Origin: an uncultured Oscillospiraceae bacterium
GTDB lineage: Bacteria > Bacillota > Clostridia > Oscillospirales > Oscillospiraceae
Direction: 5' to 3'
DNA: 6,033 bases
Assembly (NCBI GenBank): GCA_900754515.1
Contig: CAAEDD010000099.1
Coordinates: 1-6,033, forward strand
A program made the position numbers and the translations under genes. Of the stretch, positions 1 through 6,033 are shown one piece after another; position 1 is the first letter of the stretch, and every line of letters starts with the position of its first letter. A model generated the notes under the pieces. It was not told the origin of the DNA. It ran no database searches and saw only the letters and a list, made by a program, of their open reading frames with translations.

Positions 1-2
1 CC

Positions 3-38
3 AAGGCCCTTGAAGTCATCAAGGCAGCCTGTGCATGA
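3..38 (+). CDS. 3' end of upstream gene, possibly acetylornithine aminotransferase (partial)
   Basis: Frame 3 reads eleven sense codons (KALEVIKAACA) and then TGA at 36-38. The tail looks like the amphipathic C-terminal helix that closes many aminotransferases. In Clostridia argD often lies just upstream of argF, so ArgD is a reasonable guess, but eleven residues cannot prove it. The strongest evidence that this is a real gene end is its position: the stop codon overlaps the ribosome binding site of argF, and only 10 bases separate the stop from the argF start, as in a tight operon. An alternative is another arginine gene such as argB. Confidence 0.45.
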   Translation, partial: KALEVIKAACA

Positions 39-42
39 GGTG
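37..42 (+). promoter_or_regulatory. Ribosome binding site that decides the argF start
   Basis: GAGGTG lies 6 bases upstream of the ATG at 49 (8 bases if counted from GAGG). The alternative ATG at 43 directly abuts this motif and is too close. The TTG at 10, which opens the longest reading frame, has no such motif because its upstream bases are cut off by the window, and its codons overlap the upstream gene tail. The site therefore supports 49 as the start. Confidence 0.7.
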
Positions 43-48
43 ATGGAA

Positions 49-1032
49 ATGTCGCTTAAAGGTAAGAGTTTTCTCACCCTGCTGGATTTCAGCCCCGAGG
101 AAATTGAGGAGTTCCTCTCCCTGGCGGCCAAGCTGAAGGCAGAGAAAAAGGCGGGCATCCCCCACCGGCTTTTTGAGGGAAAGAATGTTGCCCTCATCTT
201 TGAAAAGACCAGCACCCGCACCCGCTGCAGCTTTGAGGTGGCGGCAGCGGATCTGGGTATGCACTCGGTGTACCTGGACCCCAAAGCCTCCCAGATGGGA
301 AAAAAGGAGAGCATTGAAGACACCGCCAAGGTGCTTGGCCGTATGTTCGACGGCATAGAGTATCGTGGCTTCGGCCAGGAAAGGGTAGAGCTGCTGGCAA
401 AATACTCCGGTGTGCCCGTGTGGAACGGACTTACCAACGAGTACCACCCCACCCAGATTCTGGCTGACTTTCTCACTATCAGGGAACATTTTGGCTCCCT
501 TAAAGAAAAAAAGCTTGTATATATGGGCGATGCCCGCTATAATATGGGAAATTCTCTGATGATAGGCTGTGCCAAGATGGGCATGAAGTTTGTGGCCTGC
601 GCTCCCGAGAAGTACTTCCCCGATGCCTTCCTGGTGGAAAAATGCAAGGCCATAGCCGCCCTGACCGGGGCAGAGCTGAGCTTTGAGACCGACCCCATAA
701 AGGCCACCAAAGGCGCCCATGTCATATATACCGACGTATGGGTATCCATGGGTGAAGCCGAATCCGTCTGGGAAGAGCGCATCCATGACCTTCTCCCCTA
801 TCAGGTGAACAAAAAGCTTATGGACAACGCCGGGCCGCAGTGCCGCTTTATGCACTGTCTGCCTGCCTTCCATGATCTGGAGACGGAGACCGGCCTGGAC
901 GTATACAAGAAATTCGGCATTGACGCCATGGAGGTCACCGATGAGGTCTTCCGCAGTGAAGCCTCCATCGTCTTTGACGAAGCGGAGAATCGCATGCACA
1001 CAATAAAGGCCGTAATGGCAGCGACTTTATAA
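49..1032 (+). CDS. argF: Ornithine carbamoyltransferase (anabolic type)
   Basis: This cytoplasmic enzyme transfers the carbamoyl group of carbamoyl phosphate to ornithine, giving citrulline in arginine synthesis. From the ATG at 49 it is 327 residues, normal for the family (about 300-335). The carbamoyl-phosphate motif STRTR is at residues 55-59, HPTQ at 133-136, the ornithine-binding D-x3-SMG at 229-235, and the catalytic HCLP at 269-272. The C-terminal ENRMHTIKAVM stretch is also typical. No key residue is missing. The start was chosen by the GAGGTG ribosome binding site and because MSLKGKSFLTLLDF matches the usual N-terminus; a TTG at 10 or ATG at 43 would add 13 or 2 residues. It sits between a probable arginine gene end and carA, which makes its substrate. 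Sequence alone does not fully separate the anabolic argF from catabolic arcB, but the carAB neighbours favour biosynthesis. Confidence 0.96.
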   Translation: MSLKGKSFLTLLDFSPEEIEEFLSLAAKLKAEKKAGIPHRLFEGKNVALIFEKTSTRTRCSFEVAAADLGMHSVYLDPKASQMGKKESIEDTAKVLGRMFDGIEYRGFGQERVELLAKYSGVPVWNGLTNEYHPTQILADFLTIREHFGSLKEKKLVYMGDARYNMGNSLMIGCAKMGMKFVACAPEKYFPDAFLVEKCKAIAALTGAELSFETDPIKATKGAHVIYTDVWVSMGEAESVWEERIHDLLPYQVNKKLMDNAGPQCRFMHCLPAFHDLETETGLDVYKKFGIDAMEVTDEVFRSEASIVFDEAENRMHTIKAVMAATL

Positions 1033-1054
1033 GCCGCCCGCCGGGCCGCAGGCT

Positions 1055-1091
1055 CAGGGGAAGGCAGTCACAAGCTGACTGCCTTCCCCTG
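1055..1091 (+). other. Perfect 16-bp intercistronic hairpin without a U-tract
   Basis: Positions 1055-1070 and 1076-1091 are exact reverse complements, with a 5-base loop (CAAGC). The stem is GC-rich at its base (CAGGGGAAGG). The hairpin is not followed by a T run: the next bases are CAAC and then the carA ribosome binding site. It is therefore not a standard intrinsic terminator on the plus strand, nor on the minus strand, where the flank is also T-poor. Likely roles are mRNA stabilisation or processing between argF and carAB, partial termination, or a dispersed repeat element. The structure is plain; the role is inferred. Confidence 0.8.
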
Positions 1092-1095
1092 CAAC

Positions 1096-1100
1096 GGAGG
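1096..1100 (+). promoter_or_regulatory. Ribosome binding site of carA
   Basis: GGAGG lies 6 bases upstream of the carA ATG at 1107. It begins only 4 bases after the intercistronic hairpin ends, so hairpin folding could help or hinder ribosome access. Confidence 0.85.
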
Positions 1101-1106
1101 AACAAT

Positions 1107-2177
1107 ATGGAAAAAGCTTATCTCGTCTTAAGCAACGGCATGGTGTTTGAGGGCCGGGCCATAGGCACCCCTGGTGAGAGCATAGGGGAACTGGTTTTTA
1201 CCACCGGCATGGTGGGCTATCTGGAAACCCTCACCGACCCCAGCTATGCCGGGCAGATAATCATGCAGACCTTCCCCCTTATAGGCAACTACGGGGTCAT
1301 CCCGGAGGACTTTGAGGGGGATTGCTTTGCCAAGGCCTATGTGGTTCGGGAGCTGTGCGACCAGCCATCCAACTTCAGAAGCCAATATGCCCTGGACAAA
1401 TTTCTAAAGGACAGAGGCATATGCGGTATCTGCGGGGTGGACACCCGGCAGATAACCCGCATAATCCGGGAAGAAGGCGTTATGAACGCCGGCATCTTCT
1501 CCGCGCCCCCCGCCGACTTATCTGAAATACAGGCTTATTCCTGCGCCGGAGTTGTTGCTCAGGTGAGTCACAGGGAAAAGCGAATATTTCCGGCCCAGGG
1601 ACAGGAAAAGTTCACCGTGGCTCTTATAGACTACGGAGCCAAGCAGAACATCATCCGCTGCCTCTGCAACCGTGGCTGCAAAGTGATAAGCCTGCCCCAT
1701 GACGTGACGGCGGAGGAGGTTCTCTCCCTGGGTGTGGATGGCGTGATGCTCTCCAACGGCCCCGGTGATCCCAAAGAAAATACCCAGGCCATAGCCCAGA
1801 TTGGAAAGCTTCTGGGCAAGCTCCCCATCTTCGGCATCTGTCTGGGCCATCAGCTCACGGCTCTGGCTCTGGGCGGTGACACGGTGAAGCTGAAATACGG
1901 CCACCGGGGCGCCAACCAGCCGGTGAAGCGCCTTTCCGACGGCCGCTGCTTCATATCCAGCCAGAACCACGGCTATGCCGTGGTGTCCGAGAGCATGGAG
2001 GGTAAGGGCGTGCTAAGCTACATAAATGCCAACGACTTTAGCTGCGAAGGCATGGACTACCCGGATCTGAACTGCTTTACGGTGCAGTTCCATCCGGAAG
2101 CCGCCGGCGGACCCAGAGACACCGGATTTCTTTTCGACCGCTTTATATCCATGATGGGAGGTAAGGGCAATGCCTAA
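1107..2177 (+). CDS. carA: Carbamoyl-phosphate synthase small (glutaminase) subunit
   Basis: CarA hydrolyses glutamine and passes ammonia through a tunnel to CarB for carbamoyl phosphate synthesis, feeding arginine and pyrimidines. The protein is 356 residues, close to the usual 350-385. Residues 1 to about 150 form the N-terminal CPSase small-chain domain (GELVFTTGMVGY near 27-38, DPSYAGQ near 44-50). Residues about 168-350 are a class I glutamine amidotransferase: SNGPGDP at 216-222, nucleophile Cys245 in FGICLGHQ, and the His329/Glu331 pair in QFHPEA, so the triad is complete. The ATG at 1107 has a GGAGG 6 bases upstream. Its last 8 bases overlap the carB start, which suggests translational coupling and equal output of the two subunits. 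Placement after argF points to arginine synthesis as a main role; no pyrimidine-type control element is visible upstream. Confidence 0.97.
   Translation: MEKAYLVLSNGMVFEGRAIGTPGESIGELVFTTGMVGYLETLTDPSYAGQIIMQTFPLIGNYGVIPEDFEGDCFAKAYVVRELCDQPSNFRSQYALDKFLKDRGICGICGVDTRQITRIIREEGVMNAGIFSAPPADLSEIQAYSCAGVVAQVSHREKRIFPAQGQEKFTVALIDYGAKQNIIRCLCNRGCKVISLPHDVTAEEVLSLGVDGVMLSNGPGDPKENTQAIAQIGKLLGKLPIFGICLGHQLTALALGGDTVKLKYGHRGANQPVKRLSDGRCFISSQNHGYAVVSESMEGKGVLSYINANDFSCEGMDYPDLNCFTVQFHPEAAGGPRDTGFLFDRFISMMGGKGNA
2156..2161 (+). promoter_or_regulatory. Ribosome binding site of carB inside carA
   Basis: GGGAGG lies 8 bases before the carB ATG at 2170, within the last codons of carA. The carA stop TAA at 2175-2177 falls just after the carB start, so ribosomes ending carA are well placed to restart on carB. 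Confidence 0.8.
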
Positions 2178-5100
2178 GGACAAGAGCATACACAAGGTAC
2201 TGGTCATCGGCTCCGGCCCCATCGTCATTGGCCAGGCGGCGGAGTTTGACTATGCCGGTGCCCAGGCCTGCCGGGTACTGCGCCAGGAGGGCATAAGCAC
2301 CGTATTGGTAAACTCCAACCCCGCCACCATAATGACCGACAAGCACCTGGCGGACAAGATATACCTGGAGCCCCTCACCGCTAAGACGGTGCGGCGCATC
2401 ATAGAAAAGGAGCGGCCCGACTCCCTGCTGGCCGGGCTGGGCGGCCAGACGGGCCTTACCATAGCCATGCAGCTGAGCCGGGACGGCACCCTGGAGCGCT
2501 ACGGCGTTCGGCTGCTGGGCTCGGACATTGAGGCTATAGATCGGGCGGAGGACCGGGAGCTCTTCCGGGAGACTCTGGAGGAGATGGGCCAGCCGGTCAT
2601 CCCCTCCGCCACCGCCGAGGATCTGGACAGGGCTCTGGAGATAGCCCAGGAGATAGGTTATCCCGTCATAGTCCGTCCCGCCTTCACTCTGGGCGGCACC
2701 GGCGGCGGAATTGCCGCCGGCGAGGACGAGCTGCGCGTCATAGCCAAGGGCGGTCTGGATCAGTCCCCTATCCACCAGATACTGGTGGAGCGCTGCATCT
2801 CCGGCTGGAAAGAAATCGAATTTGAGACGCTCCGGGACGCCGCCGGCAACACCGTGGCGGTGTGTTCCATGGAGAACTTCGACCCGGTGGGCATACATAC
2901 CGGGGACTCCATAGTGGTGGCACCGGCCCTGACCCTTGCGGACAAGGAGTATCAGATGCTCCGCTCCGCTTCTCTGGACATCATATCCCGTCTGGGCATT
3001 GTAGGCGGCTGCAACTGCCAGTTTGCCCTGAACCCGGACTCCTTTGAGTACGCCGTTATCGAGGTCAACCCCCGTGTCTCCCGTTCCTCGGCCCTGGCCT
3101 CCAAGGCCACCGGCTACCCCATAGCAAAGATAAGCACCCGCATCGCCCTGGGCTACACCCTGGACGAGATAAAAAACGAGATAACCGGCAAGACCTGCGC
3201 CTGCTTTGAGCCCACGCTGGACTATGTGGTGGTGAAGCTGCCCAAGTGGCCCTTCGACAAGTTCCCCGGCTCCAGCCGTGAGCTGGGAACCCAGATGAAG
3301 GCCACCGGCGAGGTCATGTCCATAGCCCCCACTTTTGAAATGGCTCTGATGAAAGCCGTCCGTGGGGCAGAGATAGGGCTGGACACACTCAACGCTCCTC
3401 CCCTCCATGACGCTCCTGTCATCCAGCGGCTCCACGAGCAGAACGACCACCGGCTCTTTACCATATTCGAGGCTCTGAAGCAGGGCGTATCTGTGGAGGA
3501 AATCCATTCCATCACCCGCATAGACAGGTGGTTTATCCACAAGCTGGCTGGCCTTGCCGCCTTTGAGCAGTCCATTGAGGGCAAGGCCATGAGCCCGGAG
3601 GAATACAAAAAGGCCAAGTGGCTGGGCTATCCTGACGCCGCCCTCTGCCGCATTACCGGAATGGAGAAGATGCCGGGCATGGCCATGAGCTACAAGATGG
3701 TGGACACCTGCGGAGCAGAGTTTGACGCCGAGACCCCCTATTTTTATTCCAGCTTTGACGAATACTGCGAGTCCTCCGCCTTCCCCCGCAGCGGCAAGCC
3801 TGTGGTCATGGTACTGGGCTCCGGCCCCATCCGCATAGGTCAGGGCATAGAATTCGACTACAGCAGCGTCCACTGCGTGTGGACCCTCCGGGAACTGGGC
3901 TATGACGTTGTAATAGTAAACAACAACCCTGAAACCGTCTCCACCGACTACGACACCGCCCACCGCCTCTACTTTGAACCCCTGTGCCCCGAGGATGTGG
4001 GAAACATTCTGCGGGTGGAAAAGCCAATTGGCGTGGTTGTGGCCTTCGGCGGCCAGACGGCAATAAAGCTCACCAAGTATCTGGACAGCCTAGGCATAAA
4101 GATTCTGGGCACCTCCGCCGACGGCATAGACCTGGCAGAGGACCGGGCCCGCTTCGACGCCCTGCTGGAGCAGTTCGGCATCAGCCGCCCCAAGGGCCGG
4201 GGAGTCAACTCTCTGGAGGAAGCCCTGGAGACGGCGGAAGAATTGGGCTACCCGGTGCTGCTGCGCCCCTCTTACGTCATCGGTGGGCAGAACATGAGCA
4301 TATCCCGTTCTGCGGAGCAGACCAAGAAATACATGGAGACCATACTCTCCGGAGGCATTGACAACCCGGTACTGGTGGACAAGTACATGCCGGGCACGGA
4401 GCTGGAGGTGGATCTTATCTCCGACGGGGAAAAGGTGCTCATCCCCGGCATCATGGAGCATATTGAGAGGGCAGGAGTACACAGCGGCGACTCTATAGCC
4501 GTATACCCCCCCTACAACCTCAGCGATAAATTCCTGCAGCGCATCTGCGAGGTCTCGGAGAAGCTGGCCCTGGCTCTGGGCACCCGTGGTCTGGTGAACA
4601 TCCAGTACCTGATTTACGGTGGGGAACTCTACGTCATTGAAGTCAACCCCCGGGCCTCCCGCACCGTGCCCTACATAAGCAAGGTTACCAATGTGCCCAT
4701 GGTGGATATCGCCGGGCGCATCATGCTTGGAGAGAAGCTGGAGGATCTGGGCTACGGCACCGGCCTCTACCGCACTCCCCCCTACTATGCCGTGAAGGTT
4801 CCGGTGTTCTCCTTTGAGAAACTGGGGGACGCTAACTCCATCCTGGGACCGGAGATGAAGTCCACCGGCGAGGTGCTGGGCATAGGCAAAACCCTGGCCG
4901 AGGCCATGTTCAAGGGTCTCACCGCTTCCGGGCTTAAACTGCCTGCCAGCCACGAGATTCAGGAAAGCGGCGTTCTCATAAGCGTTGAGGACAGCGATTA
5001 TCAGGAAGTCATGGCCCTGGCAAAGCGCTTCTACGACCTGGGTCTTAAGCTTTACGCCACCACCGGCACCGCCCATGCTATAAGCTCCCTGGGCCTGGCT

Positions 5101-6033
5101 GTTACGGCTCTGCCCAACGCCACGGAAAGCGACAAGATAAGTTCCCTCATGGAAAGCGGCCAGCTGCGCTACATCATATACACCGGAGCCGTAAAGGACG
5201 CCACCATGGGCGACTACATTGCCCTGCACCGTCGGGCAATGCAGCTGGGCATCCCATGCCTCACCTCTCTGGATACGGCCATGGCCCTGGCGGACATCAT
5301 TGCCAGCCGCTTTACCCAGGAGAACACGGAGCTGGTGGACATCAACTCCATGCGGCTCTGGCGTCAGCGGATAAAATTCACCAAGATGCAAAGCTGCGGC
5401 AACGACTATATATTCATCGAGAATTTTGACAACAGCATCAGTTGCCCCGAGTCCCTGTGCGTCAGCCTCTGCCGCACCCACTACGGCATAGGCGGCGACG
5501 GCATAGTGCTCATGGAGCGCAGCAGCCTGGCCGATGTGAAAATGCGTTCCTTCAACAAGGACGGCAGCGAGAGCCCCATTGCCGGCAACAACCTGCGCTG
5601 TGTGGCAAAGTACATGTACGACCAGGGCTATGTGCGCAGCGAGCATATAAGTGTTGAGACCGGCAGCGGTGTGAAGCACCTGAAACTCTTTGTCCGGGAC
5701 GCTCAGGTCAGCTCCGTGGCCGTGGATATGGGCCGGGCAAGCTTTAATCCAGCCGACCTGCCCGCAGTCTCTGACGCCCCCATGATAAGCAGCCCCCTCA
5801 CCGTTGGCGGGAAAGAATACTCCGTCACCTGTCTCTCCGTGGGCAACCCCCACTGCGTGGTGTTCTGCGACGCCATAGACGCTCTGGACCTTCAGACTCT
5901 CGGCCCAATGTTCGAGCACGCCCCGGAATTTCCCGAAAGGATAAATACGGAATTTGTGCGCATTGTCGACCGGCACACCCTGCGTATGCGAGTATGGGAG
6001 CGGGGCAACGGTGAGACTCTGGCCTGCGGCACC
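2170..6033 (+). CDS. carB: Carbamoyl-phosphate synthase large subunit fused in frame to diaminopimelate epimerase (3'-partial)
   Basis: One open frame of 1288 codons runs off the right edge with no stop. Residues 1 to about 1060 are a full CarB, which makes carbamoyl phosphate from bicarbonate, ammonia and 2 ATP. The first synthetase half opens with GSGPIVIGQAAEFDY (14-28) and holds R169 and EVNPRVSRSSA (298-308). The second half repeats this: GSGPIRIGQGIEFDY from 550, R699 in RPSYVIGG, and EVNPRASR from 824. An MGS-like allosteric domain (about 930-1050) contains ATTGT. Where E. coli CarB would end (1073 residues), the frame continues into DapF from residue 1068, with KFTKMQ, CGNDY, GNPH, WERG and ACGT motifs. 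The ATG start has a good ribosome binding site and overlaps carA by 8 bases. The two parts belong to different pathways, so either a true bifunctional protein or a lost carB stop is possible. CarB identity is near certain; the fusion is read directly from the sequence. Confidence 0.95.
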   Translation, partial: MPKDKSIHKVLVIGSGPIVIGQAAEFDYAGAQACRVLRQEGISTVLVNSNPATIMTDKHLADKIYLEPLTAKTVRRIIEKERPDSLLAGLGGQTGLTIAMQLSRDGTLERYGVRLLGSDIEAIDRAEDRELFRETLEEMGQPVIPSATAEDLDRALEIAQEIGYPVIVRPAFTLGGTGGGIAAGEDELRVIAKGGLDQSPIHQILVERCISGWKEIEFETLRDAAGNTVAVCSMENFDPVGIHTGDSIVVAPALTLADKEYQMLRSASLDIISRLGIVGGCNCQFALNPDSFEYAVIEVNPRVSRSSALASKATGYPIAKISTRIALGYTLDEIKNEITGKTCACFEPTLDYVVVKLPKWPFDKFPGSSRELGTQMKATGEVMSIAPTFEMALMKAVRGAEIGLDTLNAPPLHDAPVIQRLHEQNDHRLFTIFEALKQGVSVEEIHSITRIDRWFIHKLAGLAAFEQSIEGKAMSPEEYKKAKWLGYPDAALCRITGMEKMPGMAMSYKMVDTCGAEFDAETPYFYSSFDEYCESSAFPRSGKPVVMVLGSGPIRIGQGIEFDYSSVHCVWTLRELGYDVVIVNNNPETVSTDYDTAHRLYFEPLCPEDVGNILRVEKPIGVVVAFGGQTAIKLTKYLDSLGIKILGTSADGIDLAEDRARFDALLEQFGISRPKGRGVNSLEEALETAEELGYPVLLRPSYVIGGQNMSISRSAEQTKKYMETILSGGIDNPVLVDKYMPGTELEVDLISDGEKVLIPGIMEHIERAGVHSGDSIAVYPPYNLSDKFLQRICEVSEKLALALGTRGLVNIQYLIYGGELYVIEVNPRASRTVPYISKVTNVPMVDIAGRIMLGEKLEDLGYGTGLYRTPPYYAVKVPVFSFEKLGDANSILGPEMKSTGEVLGIGKTLAEAMFKGLTASGLKLPASHEIQESGVLISVEDSDYQEVMALAKRFYDLGLKLYATTGTAHAISSLGLAVTALPNATESDKISSLMESGQLRYIIYTGAVKDATMGDYIALHRRAMQLGIPCLTSLDTAMALADIIASRFTQENTELVDINSMRLWRQRIKFTKMQSCGNDYIFIENFDNSISCPESLCVSLCRTHYGIGGDGIVLMERSSLADVKMRSFNKDGSESPIAGNNLRCVAKYMYDQGYVRSEHISVETGSGVKHLKLFVRDAQVSSVAVDMGRASFNPADLPAVSDAPMISSPLTVGGKEYSVTCLSVGNPHCVVFCDAIDALDLQTLGPMFEHAPEFPERINTEFVRIVDRHTLRMRVWERGNGETLACGT
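4957..5340 (+). other. MGS-like allosteric domain of CarB
   Basis: This region, about residues 930-1057, corresponds to the C-terminal regulatory domain that in E. coli binds UMP (inhibitor), IMP and ornithine (activator). The ATTGT turn at residues 963-967 is kept. The Lys of the E. coli NKV segment (K993) aligns with Ala984, and the Asn of IINT (N1015) aligns with Tyr1004, so part of the UMP phosphate/uracil site is changed. The domain ends with TSLDTAMALADII and ELVDINSM, which reads like the natural CarB C-terminus of Clostridia, followed by only about seven linker residues before DapF. Domain edges are approximate. Confidence 0.75.
5371..6033 (+). other. dapF: Diaminopimelate epimerase domain of the fusion (3'-truncated by the window)
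   Basis: DapF converts LL-diaminopimelate to meso-diaminopimelate for lysine and peptidoglycan, using two cysteines as acid/base. Here residues 1068-1288 of the fusion match the first about 221 of a usual 270-280. Substrate-binding motifs are kept: Asn1078 (CGND), Asn1129 in FNKDGSE, Asn1226 in GNPH, Asn1259 in ERINTEF, and Glu1277-Arg1278 in WERG. The second catalytic cysteine is present as Cys1286 in LACGT. The first, normally in DGSE-x3-CGNG, is Ala1138 in the sequence DGSESPIAGNN; its codon is GCC at 5581-5583. The domain begins with IKFTKM, where the Ile codon ATA at 5371 takes the place of the usual initiator Met. An internal start at ATG 5350 or 5386 could give free DapF, but neither has a strong ribosome binding site. 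Family assignment is firm; activity is uncertain. Confidence 0.88.

Noticed and set aside
10..48. Extension of argF to TTG at 10 or ATG at 43
   Set aside because: The extra residues are not part of the family N-terminus, they overlap the tail of the upstream gene, and the GAGGTG site is spaced for the ATG at 49.
19..999. Antisense open frame of 326 codons opposite argF
   Set aside because: In register with argF and explained by the same codon bias; the sense strand carries all ornithine carbamoyltransferase motifs.
1036..1046. Second small hairpin (GCCC, loop, GGGC) after the argF stop
   Set aside because: Only four base pairs in a very GC-rich stretch; expected by chance.
1055..1091. Hairpin as a rho-independent terminator
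   Set aside because: No T run follows on either strand, and carA follows at once with its own ribosome binding site, so it was listed as a hairpin of unknown role.
2143..3963. Long antisense open frame of 606 codons opposite carB
   Set aside because: It is in codon register with carB. Antisense stops would need TTA, CTA or TCA codons in carB, and carB hardly uses them. Its translation has no recognisable domain, while the plus strand is an unmistakable CarB.
2208..4700. Repeated protein motifs within carB (GSGPI and EVNPR occur twice)
   Set aside because: This is the ancient internal duplication common to all CarB proteins, not a recent DNA repeat.
4090..5976. Long antisense open frame of 628 codons opposite carB-dapF
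   Set aside because: Same cause: it is in register with the sense frame and is bounded by a CTA leucine codon of carB at 4090-4092. It is a codon-bias shadow, not a gene.

Overview
The window is a densely packed, all-plus-strand block of arginine and carbamoyl-phosphate genes that runs unexpectedly into a lysine/peptidoglycan enzyme. It looks like a chromosomal core-metabolism region of an anaerobic Firmicute, most likely a Clostridia/Oscillospirales-type gut organism. This rests on GC-rich genes with AGGAGG-like ribosome binding sites, heavy use of the Ile codon ATA, and the family flavour of the proteins. It is an inference, not a species call.

Layout: (1) positions 3-38 are the last codons of an upstream gene, possibly argD. 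(2) argF (49-1032) encodes ornithine carbamoyltransferase. (3) A 74-base gap holds a perfect 16-bp hairpin with no U-tract, followed by a ribosome binding site. (4) carA (1107-2177) encodes the glutaminase subunit of carbamoyl-phosphate synthetase. (5) An ORF overlapping carA by 8 bases starts at 2170 and runs open to the right edge. Its first about 1060 codons are a complete carB. With no stop codon, the same frame continues from about codon 1068 into diaminopimelate epimerase (DapF), which the window cuts about 50-60 residues before its expected end.

How the genes fit together: CarA releases ammonia from glutamine, CarB makes carbamoyl phosphate from ammonia, bicarbonate and two ATP, and ArgF joins carbamoyl phosphate to ornithine to give citrulline. 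The close spacing and overlapping start/stop signals suggest one transcript with coupled translation. DapF belongs to a different pathway (LL-DAP to meso-DAP, for lysine and cell wall).

The notable points are the in-frame CarB-DapF fusion; an Ala codon where the first catalytic Cys of DapF is expected; an ATA codon exactly where a free-standing DapF would have its ATG; and an altered nucleotide-effector site in the CarB allosteric domain. Whether the fusion is new cannot be decided without a database search. No mobile elements, RNA genes, CRISPR arrays or phage genes are visible.
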